A stretch of 64,000 nt of DNA. Origin: Gemmatimonadaceae bacterium. GTDB taxonomy: Bacteria; Gemmatimonadota; Gemmatimonadetes; Gemmatimonadales; Gemmatimonadaceae. Location of the stretch: contig DASXUN010000021.1 of the NCBI GenBank assembly GCA_036504815.1, positions 248,001 to 312,000 of the forward strand, written 5' to 3'. This document shows positions 35,647-45,009 of this stretch, in pieces (position 1 is the first letter of the stretch; each line of letters begins with the position of its first letter). Made by a program: the position numbers and the translations under genes. The notes below the pieces were generated by a model that searched no databases, was not told where the DNA came from, and worked only from the letters and a program-made list of their open reading frames with translations.

Positions 35647-37038
35647 ATGCCGCTCAGGGCCGATGACACCATTGTGGCGTGCGCCACCGCTGCGGGGCGC
35701 GGAGCGATCGCGGTCGTGCGGCTCAGTGGGCGCGACGCGCTGGCCATCACCCGGCGCGTGGCGGTGCCGGTGCCGATGGGGGCCCGCGCGGTGGTGCTTT
35801 CATCGCTGCACGCGCCCGACACACCCGCGCAACTGATCGACCACGGGCTGGTGACCTGGTTTCAGGCGCCGCATTCATACACCGGCGAGGATGTGGTGGA
35901 GTTCGCCGTACACGGCGGATCGCTGGTCAGCGCGCTGGTAGTCGAGGCCTGCGTATCGGCCGGGGCTCGGCCCGCGCTCCCTGGCGAATTCACCGAGCGC
36001 GCGGTGCTGCACGGGAAGCTGGATCTCGTGCAAGCCGAGGCGGTGGCGGACCTGATTGATGCCCGGACCCGCGCGGCTCACCGTGCGGCGGTCCGCCAAC
36101 TGGATGGTGCGTTTTCCGGGCGCCTTGGCGCCTTGCGTGATGCCCTATTGCAGGTGGACGCCCTGATTGCGTATGACATCGACTTTCCGTCGGAGGATCA
36201 CGGGCCGCTGAGCCGCACGCGCGTCGTCGCCGCGTGCGATGAGGTCATCGCACAGGTGGAGCGGCTCCTGGCGACATTGCCGGCAGCGGCACTCGGCCGG
36301 GATGGCGCGCTGGTGGTGCTGGCCGGACCGCCGAATGCCGGCAAGAGCGCCCTGCTCAACGCGCTGGTGGGCGAGGCGCGCGTGATCGTCAGCGAAGTGC
36401 CAGGGACGACGCGCGATGCCGTCGAGGTCCTGGTGGACGACTCGCCATATCCCCTGCGCCTTGTGGACACAGCGGGACTCCGCGCAAGCGGCGATGTGCT
36501 GGAGCGCATGGGCATCGAAGTCAGCGAGCGATATCTCGCGCAAGCGCACGTGGTGCTGGCGTGTGCGGAGACACCGGAGGCGCTCGCGGCGACCGTGGAG
36601 GCGGTGAGGCACCTGACCGTCGGGGTGGTGATTCCCGTGACGACGAAGCGCGACCTTCGAGCCTCCTCGTCACGGAGGCCGGCGCACAGCGTTCCGTCCG
36701 GAGGCGGGAATTCTGTCGACGAGACGGCGGTCAGTTCCGTAACGGGTGAGGGGCTGGATGTGCTCCGCGCGGCGATCCGAAAGGCGCTCACCGATCAGGT
36801 TGCACCGCCAACGGACGAGATCCCCCTCATCACGCGGGCGCGGCATGAAGCAGCGCTGAAGCGGGCGACGGAGGAATTGCGCGCGTTTCGATGGGCTTGG
36901 GAGGCCGAAACACTGCCCGCACCAGTGGCGGCGACGCATCTGCGGGCCGCAGTTACCGCGCTCGAGTCACTGATCGGGGCGGTCGACGTGGATGACGTAC
37001 TGGAACGGGTCTTTCGGACGTTCTGTGTCGGGAAGTAA
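35647..37038 (+). CDS. mnmE: tRNA modification GTPase MnmE (TrmE)
   Basis: A 463-residue GTPase that works with MnmG on wobble U34. Order: N-terminal tetrahydrofolate-binding domain (DTIVACATAAGRGAIAVVRLSG), helical domain, inserted G domain with GPPNAGKSALLN (G1), PGTTRD (G2) and DTAGLR (G3), and the C-terminal FCVGK with its catalytic cysteine. The G4 position reads TKRD. Length is normal. Confidence 0.97.
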   Translation: MPLRADDTIVACATAAGRGAIAVVRLSGRDALAITRRVAVPVPMGARAVVLSSLHAPDTPAQLIDHGLVTWFQAPHSYTGEDVVEFAVHGGSLVSALVVEACVSAGARPALPGEFTERAVLHGKLDLVQAEAVADLIDARTRAAHRAAVRQLDGAFSGRLGALRDALLQVDALIAYDIDFPSEDHGPLSRTRVVAACDEVIAQVERLLATLPAAALGRDGALVVLAGPPNAGKSALLNALVGEARVIVSEVPGTTRDAVEVLVDDSPYPLRLVDTAGLRASGDVLERMGIEVSERYLAQAHVVLACAETPEALAATVEAVRHLTVGVVIPVTTKRDLRASSSRRPAHSVPSGGGNSVDETAVSSVTGEGLDVLRAAIRKALTDQVAPPTDEIPLITRARHEAALKRATEELRAFRWAWEAETLPAPVAATHLRAAVTALESLIGAVDVDDVLERVFRTFCVGK

Positions 37039-37088
37039 GGGATCCTTCGTGAGCGATGGATCCTGACCGCGAAGCCGGAGCGCGGTAG

Positions 37089-38033
37089 TTACGCCGTTCT
37101 GGCCACCATCTCTTCCGGTGCCATCCCGAGCAGCTCCTGTGCCGACATTCGGAGACATCTGGCGATCCCGTGTTCGGTAATGGCGTCCTCAACGAGCCGC
37201 GCGCCCAGAAAATATCCGGCCCGTTCCGGGATCACATACCGATCGATAGTACGCGCATCGTCGCTCATTCCACCAGAAAGCCAGCGCAGGCGCAGGCCAA
37301 GGGCGGCGTGGTCCAGCTCTTCAGCCACGGAGCGGAACAGAATCGGCTCCATCTCGCGCGTGCGCACGTACTGGCGACGCTGGAAGCCAAAATATTCCCA
37401 CGGCGCATGACCAGGGCTAAGCAGGCGCGCGGCCTGCACGGCGAGGCCTTCGTTCACCAGATGCTCACGCAGGGCTACGTGCCGGCCGGTTTCCCAGTAA
37501 GAATAGTAGCCGCCCTGCTCACCGATGAACTGTTTCATGGCGCTGCGGCTCTTCGGCGACGTGTATCGCACTGCGTGTGCGAGCTCATGCGATAGCCACA
37601 TCGGGAGCAATTCAGGCTCGAGTCCGAGTCCACGGGTTGACGTGTTCGCGACGCCCGTAAAATGCTCGAGACAGGCAAAGGCAAGCCCCTTGCCGCCAAC
37701 GACCAATTCGCCGGCGTTGGCGCCGCCCACGCCGACCATGAGAACGACGTCCACTCGTGAGTCCAACTCAAAGAGCGCTGCGCACTGCTCCTCGGCAGAG
37801 CGCGCCAGCACTGCAATGTCCACGCGGTCGAGCATCGCGCGCAGGTCGTCACGGTCAGCGTACACCGCCTCACGCACGACATCCTGGAAATGCGGACCGC
37901 TTGGATCGAGCACGTAATTGTGCCAGTACGCCTCGAGCAGCGGGCGATGCGTTTCGAAGTAGCGCTGGTAGGCTGCCACCGGATCGGTGCTTTGCAGGAC
38001 CGTCAAGAAGTCCGGGACGAGATTGATGAGCAT
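37089..38033 (-). CDS. HExxH zinc metalloprotease, DUF2268-like
   Basis: A 314-residue predicted zinc peptidase without a signal peptide. HELAH (in LPMWLSHELAHAVRY) near residue 150 supplies two ligands and the catalytic Glu. NEGLAVQAARLL some 45 residues on supplies the likely third ligand Glu, as in gluzincins of the DUF2268 type. The hydrophobic stretch VVLMVGVGGANAGEL is a buried strand, not a membrane segment. It is convergent with mnmE. The ending ELLGMAPEEMVARTA is acidic. Confidence 0.72.
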   Translation of the reverse strand: MLINLVPDFLTVLQSTDPVAAYQRYFETHRPLLEAYWHNYVLDPSGPHFQDVVREAVYADRDDLRAMLDRVDIAVLARSAEEQCAALFELDSRVDVVLMVGVGGANAGELVVGGKGLAFACLEHFTGVANTSTRGLGLEPELLPMWLSHELAHAVRYTSPKSRSAMKQFIGEQGGYYSYWETGRHVALREHLVNEGLAVQAARLLSPGHAPWEYFGFQRRQYVRTREMEPILFRSVAEELDHAALGLRLRWLSGGMSDDARTIDRYVIPERAGYFLGARLVEDAITEHGIARCLRMSAQELLGMAPEEMVARTA

Positions 38034-38203
38034 CGTCTGGGGTAGCGGCGCGTCGCGGTCAGCGATCTTCGAGAAACTTCGCGACGTTCGGCAAGATAGG
38101 ACCGCACGTGAGTGCGAACAAGGGCACGGGTTACCAAACCAGAGACGCCCAGAAGGGAACGGAGGTCACATCTTCAAGGGCATCGCGAGCACACCGACGG
38201 CGG

Positions 38204-38830
38204 CTACTTTGTGCCGAAGAGCCGATCGCCCGCGTCGCCAAGGCCTGGGAGGATGTAGCCGTTCTCATTGAGCTCGCGGTCGAGCGACGCAGCGAAGACG
38301 GGGACGTCAGGGTGAGCGGTGACGAGCTTTTCGGCGCCCTCGGGGGCGGCGACGAGGCACATGAAGCGAATGCGACGTGCGCCGGCCGCCTTGAGATTGG
38401 CGATGGCGTCCACGGCGGACCCGCCGGTGGCGAGCATGGGGTCGAGCACGAAGACATCGCGCTGGCCGAGGTCGGGCGGGACCTTGAAGTAGTACTCAAT
38501 GGGCTCGAGCGTCTCGTGGTCGCGGTAGAGACCGATATGACCCACGCGGGCCGACGGCATCAGCGCCCTGATGCCGTCCACCATTCCCAGTCCGGCGCGC
38601 AGGATGGGGACCAGCACCGGCTCGTACCCCTTGAGGCGCTGAGCCTGCATGGTCTCCAACGGAGTCTCGATGGTCACCGGCTCGAGCGGTAGGTGCCGCG
38701 TCGCCTCGAAGGCCATCAACATGGCGATTTCGTCAACCAACTCCTTGAAGAGCTTGGTGGGCGTGGACTTGTCGCGCAGGATCGACAGCTTGTGCTGGAT
38801 CAGCGGGTGTTCAATGACGGTGAGCGCCAT
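38204..38830 (-). CDS. upp: uracil phosphoribosyltransferase
   Basis: A 208-residue salvage enzyme that makes UMP from uracil and [22 protein letters not shown] (about 125-142) is the PRPP loop, [13 protein letters not shown] and the C-terminal [17 protein letters not shown] are the uracil-binding parts typical of Upp. The ATG at 38830 begins [15 protein letters not shown]. It is divergent from the small DUF4177-like gene. The 170-bp gap on its far side (38034-38203) shows nothing I recognise. Confidence 0.97.
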   Translation of the reverse strand: MALTVIEHPLIQHKLSILRDKSTPTKLFKELVDEIAMLMAFEATRHLPLEPVTIETPLETMQAQRLKGYEPVLVPILRAGLGMVDGIRALMPSARVGHIGLYRDHETLEPIEYYFKVPPDLGQRDVFVLDPMLATGGSAVDAIANLKAAGARRIRFMCLVAAPEGAEKLVTAHPDVPVFAASLDRELNENGYILPGLGDAGDRLFGTK

Positions 38831-38887
38831 GGGCGGAGAGGGCTCGAGGTGGTGACCATCCGGCGCAAAGCTAGTATCTTCGCGGGC

Positions 38888-39067
38888 ATGAAAGAATACC
38901 AAGCCGTAATCCTCCGCGTCGCCGACCGCGTGCGCGACGATGAAGACGCGCTGACCGACCTGCTGAACGAGCGCAGCCGCGGCGGCTGGGAGCCCGCAAT
39001 GATGTCGCAGGACAACCAGCGCATCACGGTGATCTTCCAGCGACAGGCGACGAACGACACCAAGTAA
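38888..39067 (+). CDS. small DUF4177-like protein
   Basis: A 59-residue protein, [38 protein letters not shown], with a strand-helix-strand pattern and GGWE as in DUF4177 (short proteins with LNELGxxGWELV). Family function is unknown. It lies 15 bp before the beta-CASP nuclease gene, so the two probably share a transcript. Confidence 0.75.
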   Translation: MKEYQAVILRVADRVRDDEDALTDLLNERSRGGWEPAMMSQDNQRITVIFQRQATNDTK

Positions 39068-39082
39068 CCCGGAGATCGCGCC

Positions 39083-40474
39083 ATGCAACTGACGGTGCAG
39101 GGGGCGGCCCGCGAAGTCACCGGGTCGTGCCATGTGGTGCAGGTGCACGGCAAGACGATCCTGCTCGACTGCGGCATGTTCCAGGGGCGCCGCAGCGAGG
39201 TGCAGCGAAAGAACCTGACCCTGCCGGTGCCCATAGAGCAGATCGACGCGGTGGTGCTGTCGCATGCGCACATCGATCACTCGGGGCGGCTGCCGCTGCT
39301 GGCGCGCAACGGCTACAAGAAGGCGATCCACGCCACGCACGCGACCGCCGACCTGTGCGAGCCGATGCTCATGGACTCGGCCCACATCCAGGAGAAGGAC
39401 GCGGAGTTCCTGGCCAAGCACAAGCGCGAGTATTTCGAGCCGCTGTACGGCATTCGCGACGCGCAGCGCACCGCCGAACTGATGGTGTCGCACGATTACG
39501 GCGAACGGTTCGAAGTGGCGCCGGGGATCTTCGTGGTCTTCTCCGAGGCGGGGCACATCCTGGGTTCGGCGTCGATCACCGTTGAGTTCACGGAAGGCAC
39601 ACAGACGCGGCGGCTGGTCTTCTCGGGCGACATTGGCCGGTCAGGACTGCCGATCATTCGCGACCCGCAACCGCCGGAAGGGGCGGATTGGGTGCTGATG
39701 GAGTCGACGTACGGCAATCGCGATCACGGCACGGTGGAAGACGCCCGCGCGAAGCTGGCGCAGGTGGTGCGCGAAACCGCCGCGCGCGGGGGGCGCGTGC
39801 TGGTGCCAGCCTTTGCGGTGGGACGCACACAGGAACTGGTATACGACCTGCATCAACTGGCCGAGGCGGGGGAGATCCCGAAACTCCCGATCTACATCGA
39901 CAGCCCGCTGGCGACGAAGGCGACGGCGGTGTTCGAGAAGAACACCGATGTGTTCGACCAGTCGGAGCGGTTCGTGCGCAGCCACAACGGGAAGTCGCTG
40001 TTCCAGTTTCCGCTGCTGCGGTATACGCCGGAGGCCGAGGACTCGAAGAAGCTCTCGCAATCAGCGGGGCCAATGGTGATCATCTCGGCGTCTGGGATGT
40101 GCGAGTCGGGGCGGATCGTGCACCACCTGCATCAGGGGGCGAGCAATCCGCGCAATACGATCCTGATCGTCGGGTTCCAGGCGGAACACACCTTGGGACG
40201 GCGCATCGTGGAGCGGCGCGAGGTGATCAAGACCTTTGGCGAAGAGGTGCCGCTGAAGGCGCAGGTCGCGGTGCTCAACGGGTACAGCGCGCACGCCGAC
40301 CGCACCGAGTTGGCGGCGTGGCTGAAGGGCGTGCGGGCGACGTCACCGCGGCTCAAGGACGTATTCCTGGTCCACGGCGAACCAGAGGCGCAGGACGCGT
40401 TCGCCGAACAGCTGCGGGCGGGCGGGTATCGGGTACACGCGCCTGTGATGGGGGAGCATATCTCGCTCGGCTGA
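39083..40474 (+). CDS. beta-CASP metallo-beta-lactamase RNase (CPSF/Ysh1-like)
   Basis: A 463-residue nuclease of the MBL-beta-CASP group. Motif 2 is [12 protein letters not shown] (near 70), other metal ligands lie in [10 protein letters not shown] and FSGDIGR. The beta-CASP cap contains [27 protein letters not shown] and [10 protein letters not shown], and the closing motif is [12 protein letters not shown]. It matches the bacterial YprA/CPSF73-like type with an RNA-specificity domain, so an RNA substrate is expected. No KH domain is attached. Element copy 11 follows. Confidence 0.92.
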   Translation: MQLTVQGAAREVTGSCHVVQVHGKTILLDCGMFQGRRSEVQRKNLTLPVPIEQIDAVVLSHAHIDHSGRLPLLARNGYKKAIHATHATADLCEPMLMDSAHIQEKDAEFLAKHKREYFEPLYGIRDAQRTAELMVSHDYGERFEVAPGIFVVFSEAGHILGSASITVEFTEGTQTRRLVFSGDIGRSGLPIIRDPQPPEGADWVLMESTYGNRDHGTVEDARAKLAQVVRETAARGGRVLVPAFAVGRTQELVYDLHQLAEAGEIPKLPIYIDSPLATKATAVFEKNTDVFDQSERFVRSHNGKSLFQFPLLRYTPEAEDSKKLSQSAGPMVIISASGMCESGRIVHHLHQGASNPRNTILIVGFQAEHTLGRRIVERREVIKTFGEEVPLKAQVAVLNGYSAHADRTELAAWLKGVRATSPRLKDVFLVHGEPEAQDAFAEQLRAGGYRVHAPVMGEHISLG

Positions 40475-40490
40475 GTTCTTGTGCGCTTTC

Positions 40491-40676
40491 GGCTGGGCTT
40501 TTTCACCACGGAGGCACGGAGAACTGCTTGAGGGCCACGGAGGCTGCAACTGCAACTTCTTGGGGGAACTGCGCGCGCCACGCATAGATCTGCGTGGCGC
40601 GATGTCGTTACCCCAGTTGTAGCAGTTCTCCGTGGCCCTCCGTGCTCCTCCGGGTCTCCGTGGTGAAAAAGGCTAG
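40491..40676. repeat. dispersed palindromic element, copy 11
   Basis: Complete copy between the beta-CASP gene and the M16 pair, with ends GGCTGGGCTTTTTCACC and GGTGAAAAAGGCTAGC. Apex CCACGCA/TGCGTGG. Minus orientation. Confidence 0.94.
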
Positions 40677-40720
40677 CAATGGGGTACCTGTGCCAGCGTG
40701 CCGGGCCCAAATTCAGCGGC

Positions 40721-42004
40721 ATGCAACTGCCGCTTGAGTCGTATCGTCTCCCCAACGGACTGCTGGTGACGCTGTCGGAGGATCATTCCGCGCCGGTGGT
40801 GGCGGTGAACCTCTGGTACCACGTGGGCTCGGCCAACGAGCGTCCGGGGCGTACGGGATTTGCCCACCTGTTCGAGCACATGCTCTTTCAGGGCTCGGCG
40901 AACGTGGGGGCCAACGAGCACTTCGAGCTAATCCAGCGCGCTGGCGGGACGCTGAATGGATCGACCTGGCTGGAGCGCACGAACTACTTCGAGACGGTGC
41001 CGTCGCATCATCTCGAACTCGCGCTCTGGCTCGAAGCGGATCGGATGGGGGCACTGCTCCCGGCGATGACACAGGAGAAGCTGGACACGCAGCGCGACGT
41101 GGTGAAGAACGAGCGGCGCTGGTCGGTGGACAATCAGCCGTATGGCACGTGGTGGGAGCGGCTGCCGGCGTTGTGCTTTCCGCCGGAGCATCCGTTCCAT
41201 CACTCGCTCATCGGCTCGATGGAAGACCTGAGCGCCGCAAGCCTCGACGACATCGCCGAGTTCTTCCGGACGTATTACACGCCCGACAACGCGGTGCTGA
41301 CGATCGCCGGCGACTTTGACGGTGCGCAGGCGAAGGCACTGGTCGAGAAACACTTCGGGCCTATTCCTCGCGGAACGGGGCGGCCGGCGCTGCCGCCGAT
41401 GGATGTGCCGCGGACGTTCGGCGGATGGTCGCGCGAGGTGGTGGAAGATGATGTGATGTTGCCGCGTCTTTTCCTCGCCTTCCGCGCGCCGGTCTTTGGC
41501 ACCCCCGCGTACTTCGCGGGGAGCCTGTGTGCCGCTGTGCTGGGCCAGCGGCGCGGAAGCCGGCTCTACCGGGCCCTGGTGCGCGAGCAGGAAGTCGCGA
41601 GCGACGTGAGCGCATTCACGTGGGACCTGGCGAAGGGAGCCGACCTCTTCGTGGCGGATGCCACGGCCCGTCCAGGCACCGATGCGGCGACGCTCGAAGC
41701 GGCCGTGGTTGCCGAAGTGGACCGGCTGCGCGCGGAAGGTGTTCGCGCGGACGAGATCGAGCGGGCCAAGGCGCTGCTTGAGACAGACTTCGTGTCGGCG
41801 ATGCAGACGGCCGGCGACCGGGCCGATGCAATCTCGAAATTCGCGACGCTGCTGGGCGATGCGTCGCTCGTGAACACGCAACTGGAGAAGTACCGCGCCG
41901 TGAGCGCCGAGGATGTGACTGCCTTCGCGCGCGAATATCTCGGCGAGGACAATCGAGTGTCTCTGGTGTATGTGCCACGCGCCGGTGCGGAGGAGACCCC
42001 ATGA
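40721..42004 (+). CDS. M16 zinc peptidase, catalytic subunit, cytoplasmic
   Basis: A 427-residue pitrilysin-family peptidase. The inverted zinc motif HLFEH (in GRTGFAHLFEHMLFQG) is near residue 50, and the distal Glu lies in RDVVKNERRW. No signal peptide is seen, so it acts inside the cell. An ATG at 40679 is in frame but gives an unusual leader next to element copy 11; 40721 fits the domain better. It overlaps (ATGA) a second M16 gene that lacks the motif, and the two should form a mitochondrial-processing-peptidase-like heterodimer. Confidence 0.93.
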   Translation: MQLPLESYRLPNGLLVTLSEDHSAPVVAVNLWYHVGSANERPGRTGFAHLFEHMLFQGSANVGANEHFELIQRAGGTLNGSTWLERTNYFETVPSHHLELALWLEADRMGALLPAMTQEKLDTQRDVVKNERRWSVDNQPYGTWWERLPALCFPPEHPFHHSLIGSMEDLSAASLDDIAEFFRTYYTPDNAVLTIAGDFDGAQAKALVEKHFGPIPRGTGRPALPPMDVPRTFGGWSREVVEDDVMLPRLFLAFRAPVFGTPAYFAGSLCAAVLGQRRGSRLYRALVREQEVASDVSAFTWDLAKGADLFVADATARPGTDAATLEAAVVAEVDRLRAEGVRADEIERAKALLETDFVSAMQTAGDRADAISKFATLLGDASLVNTQLEKYRAVSAEDVTAFAREYLGEDNRVSLVYVPRAGAEETP

Positions 42005-43365
42005 ACGCGCCGCGCCCCCGGCCCGGCATTCCGGGTCCCTATGAGTTTCCGCAGTCAACGAAGTTCACGCTGGCCAATGGCCTGCGCGTCATCGTCGCGC
42101 CAATGAATCGACTGCCGCTGGTGTCCGTCATCGCGGTGGTTGATGCCGGCGCGTCCGGCGATGTCGCTGGACACGAAGGGCTGGCGATGCTCACCGCGTC
42201 TGCGTTGTCGGAAGGGACGGTGGATCGCGACGGACCGTCGCTCGTCGAAGCGCTCGAGCGGCTCGGAACGACCATCGAAAGCGGTGCCGATTGGGACGAG
42301 GCGTCGGTTCAGTTAACGGTGACGCCATCGCGGCTCGAGGACGCGACGGCGCTGCTGGCCGAAGTGCTGACGGCGCCGCGCTTTGCGGAAGGGGACGTCA
42401 ACCGGCTCAGGGCAGAGCGGCTGGCCGAACTGTTGCAGCAGCGCGTCGAGCCCCGCGGCCTCGCTGACGAACGATTTGCGCGGGTGGTGTATGCGCCGAA
42501 TTCGCGGTATGCGCATCCGTCGGGCGGCACACCGGCGTCGGTGCGCGCGCTGACCGTGGAGCAGGTGCAGGACTTCTATGCGGCGCGTTTCAGCGGGGCG
42601 ACCACCACGCTGATCGTCGTTGGCGACGTGACGCCCGAGCGGGTTCGACCGATCGTCGAGCGATACCTGGGCACGTGGTCGCGACCGCTGCAGGCGACGG
42701 CTGAGGTACAGGCCACCGGCCGCGCACGCACGCGGGACGTCCACGTGGTGTCGAAAGCCGATGCGCCGCAGTCGGAATTGCGCGTGGGACATGTGGGGCT
42801 GCCGCGCACACATCACGACTATTTCCCGACGGTCGTCATGAACGCGGTGCTGGGCGGGCTCTTCTCGTCGCGCATCAACCTGAACCTGCGCGAGCGGCAC
42901 GCGTACACATACGGCGCACACTCCGGGTTCGACTGGCGCCGCGCGGCGGGACCGTTCGTGGTGGGGACGGCGGTGAAGACCGAGGTGACCGATGCCGCCG
43001 TGCGCGAGATCCTGCTGGAGATCGACCGCATTCGCGAAGCGCCGGTGAGCACCGACGAACTCGACCTGGCGACGAAATATCTTGCGGGCGTCTTCCCGAT
43101 TCGCTACGAAACGACCGGTGCCGTCGCGTCGGCGCTGGCCCTGTCGACGGTCTACGGCCTGCCGGATGACTACTTCAGCACCTATCGTGACCGCATCACC
43201 GCGGTCACGCGCGACGACGTGCTGCGCGTGGCGCGCGCACACCTGCACCCTGAATCGATGCAGATACTCGCCGTCGGCAATGCCGACGCGATCACTGAAC
43301 CGCTGGCTGCCTTGCACCTGGGGACACCGTCAGTGACTGCGGCTGACGAAGGAGAGGACGGATGA
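42001..43365 (+). CDS. M16 peptidase-like protein, non-catalytic partner
   Basis: A 454-residue M16 domain protein. Where the catalytic partner has HLFEH, this one reads GLAMLTASALSEG, so zinc binding and catalysis are lost. Domain framework is kept (FTLANGLRVIVAPMNRLPLVSV, GGLFSSRINLNLRERHAYTYG). The latter glycine/arginine-tyrosine loop is used by such partners to bind substrate. Start overlaps the preceding stop, and its own stop overlaps the Nudix start. Confidence 0.92.
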   Translation: MNAPRPRPGIPGPYEFPQSTKFTLANGLRVIVAPMNRLPLVSVIAVVDAGASGDVAGHEGLAMLTASALSEGTVDRDGPSLVEALERLGTTIESGADWDEASVQLTVTPSRLEDATALLAEVLTAPRFAEGDVNRLRAERLAELLQQRVEPRGLADERFARVVYAPNSRYAHPSGGTPASVRALTVEQVQDFYAARFSGATTTLIVVGDVTPERVRPIVERYLGTWSRPLQATAEVQATGRARTRDVHVVSKADAPQSELRVGHVGLPRTHHDYFPTVVMNAVLGGLFSSRINLNLRERHAYTYGAHSGFDWRRAAGPFVVGTAVKTEVTDAAVREILLEIDRIREAPVSTDELDLATKYLAGVFPIRYETTGAVASALALSTVYGLPDDYFSTYRDRITAVTRDDVLRVARAHLHPESMQILAVGNADAITEPLAALHLGTPSVTAADEGEDG

Positions 43366-43916
43366 CGGAGCAGACCGGAACGGTGAGCAGCCGGAACATC
43401 TTCACGGGACGCGTAGTGACGCTGAACGTCGACCAGGTGCGCTTCCCCGATGGCCGCGTGGGTGAACAGGAGATCATCCGGCACACGGGGGCGAGCGTCG
43501 TGGTGCCGTTCCTGAGTGATCCGCACGGCGCAGATCCGCAGCTGCTCCTGGTGCGGCAGTATCGTTACGCGAGCAACGGCTACCTGTACGAACTGCCGGC
43601 TGGGCGCCCGAATCCGGGCGAAACTCCCGCCGAATGCGCGGCGCGTGAGCTGCGCGAGGAGACGGGGTGCGTGGCCGAGCACCTGGAGCCGTTGCTGTCG
43701 GGGTATACGACGCCGGGCTTCACCGACGAGAAACTGCACCTGTTTGTCGCGCATGGCATCACGCGCCATGAGACGAAGTTCGATGCCGACGAGTATGTGG
43801 AGGCGTTTCCGGTGACGATGTCGAAGGCGCTGGAGATGGTACGGAAGGGGGAGATTGAGGATTTGAAGACGGGGATGGGGATACTGTATGTGGCGGGGTT
43901 CTACTGCGGGGGGTAG
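43362..43916 (+). CDS. Nudix hydrolase, ADP-ribose pyrophosphatase type
   Basis: A 184-residue hydrolase with a complete Nudix box GX5EX7REUXEEXGU: G-RPNPG-E-TPAECAA-RELREETG, near residues 79-101. VRQYRYASNGYLYELPAG before it is the NudF/ADPRase type. It probably cleaves ADP-ribose or a related sugar nucleotide. The ATG overlaps the previous stop (ATGA), making a three-gene operon. Two GGGACGA heptamers follow at 43941-43954. Confidence 0.93.
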   Translation: MTEQTGTVSSRNIFTGRVVTLNVDQVRFPDGRVGEQEIIRHTGASVVVPFLSDPHGADPQLLLVRQYRYASNGYLYELPAGRPNPGETPAECAARELREETGCVAEHLEPLLSGYTTPGFTDEKLHLFVAHGITRHETKFDADEYVEAFPVTMSKALEMVRKGEIEDLKTGMGILYVAGFYCGG

Positions 43917-44040
43917 GAACGGGGAGGGGGTAGAGGCCAAGGGACGAGGGACGAGTGCAGGAACGGGAGACTTCGCCAGTGTCCTCTAAATGGGACGCTG
44001 ACTTCTAACAAAACAGACAGAATTTACTAAGATGCATATT

Positions 44041-44069
44041 GGCAAGTCATTGTATTTCAATGACTTGCC
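44041..44069. promoter_or_regulatory. perfect 12-bp inverted repeat before the ECF sigma gene
   Basis: GGCAAGTCATTG, five bases, CAATGACTTGCC: a perfect stem in an AT-rich island (43985-44080) between Nudix and the sigma factor. The tail ATTCTTAT is only weakly U-rich, so it may be a terminator for the Nudix operon or an operator for the sigma gene. Confidence 0.65.
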
Positions 44070-44153
44070 ATTCTTATAGGCCGTCATCTGAGGTGGTACG
44101 GACCCTGCACTACTGAGGAGGCAGAAGATGGTCTCGCCCCTCAGGAGGAGCAG

Positions 44154-44783
44154 ATGCGACAGACGGCCCTCAAGGTTCAGCCTGTTGTTCCGTTCAGGAA
44201 AGCGGATCTGCAAACGCTCGATGACAATCAGCTGGTCACCTCATACTTGGACGGTGTCAGCTTTGCCTTCGACGTGCTGGTCGAGCGCTATCAGACGCGG
44301 CTGCTGAACTTCGTGTACCGCACCGTGGGTGACCGGGAACGCGCCGAGGACCTGGTGCAGGAAGTCTTCATCCGCGTGCACCGGCACCTTGCCCGCTTCG
44401 ACCGGTCGAAGAAGTTCTCGACGTGGATCTACACGATCGCGTCGAACCTGGCGAAGAACGAACTCCGGAACCGGGCGCGGAATCCGCTGGTCTATTTCCA
44501 GACGATGACGTCGGGGTGGGAAGATGAGGATCGGCCGCTCGAGTTCGAGGATACCTCGGCTCGCCCGGACGATGCCTTCGATCGCCGACACCTGCGGGAG
44601 CTGGTAGACGCCGCCGTGCGCCGGTTGCCGGCGCATCACCGGCAGGTCTTTGTCCTGCGGGAGCTGGATGGGCGGTCCTACGAAGAGATCGCCGAGATGA
44701 CCAACTGCAACCTCGGCACCGTGAAGTCGCGGCTGAATCGGGCCCGGGCGGCGTTCGCCGAGATCGTGGGGCCGGTGCTCTAG
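44154..44783 (+). CDS. ECF-type RNA polymerase sigma factor
   Basis: A 209-residue sigma factor. Region 2 reads FDVLVERYQTRLLNFVYRTVGDRERAEDLVQEVFIRVHRHL with DLVQEVF, and FSTWIYTIASNLAKNELR closes it. Region 4 is RLPAHHRQVFVLRELDGRSYEEIAEMTNCNLGTVKSRLNRAR. It resembles RpoE-like groups. The ATG at 44154 has GGAGGAG just upstream. A second ribosome site and ATG stand 26 bp earlier in another frame. Its anti-sigma gene follows after element copy 12. Confidence 0.95.
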   Translation: MRQTALKVQPVVPFRKADLQTLDDNQLVTSYLDGVSFAFDVLVERYQTRLLNFVYRTVGDRERAEDLVQEVFIRVHRHLARFDRSKKFSTWIYTIASNLAKNELRNRARNPLVYFQTMTSGWEDEDRPLEFEDTSARPDDAFDRRHLRELVDAAVRRLPAHHRQVFVLRELDGRSYEEIAEMTNCNLGTVKSRLNRARAAFAEIVGPVL

Positions 44784-44964
44784 CTGGCCTTTTTCACCAC
44801 GGAGGCACGGAGAGCTGCCTGAGGGCCACGGAGGACGGCAACTTCTTGGGTTACAACGTGCGCCACGCGGTTCTTTGCGTGGCGCGATGTCTTTACCCCC
44901 AGTTGTGGCCGTTCTCCGTGGCCCTCCGCGTTTCTCCGTGCCTCCGTGGTGAAAAAGGCCAGCT
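44782..44964. repeat. dispersed palindromic element, copy 12
   Basis: Complete copy with the longest matching ends: AGCTGGCCTTTTTCACC and GGTGAAAAAGGCCAGCT. It directly follows the sigma factor stop codon and separates the sigma from its anti-sigma gene. Minus orientation. Confidence 0.94.
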
Positions 44965-45009
44965 TGGACGGCCCGGAACCCTGTGAACGGCGGCGGGTAT
45001 CGAAGGTCG

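Noticed and set aside
37039-37088. GGATCC-based inverted repeat after mnmE as a terminator
   Set aside because: The stem is only six bases and no T tract follows.
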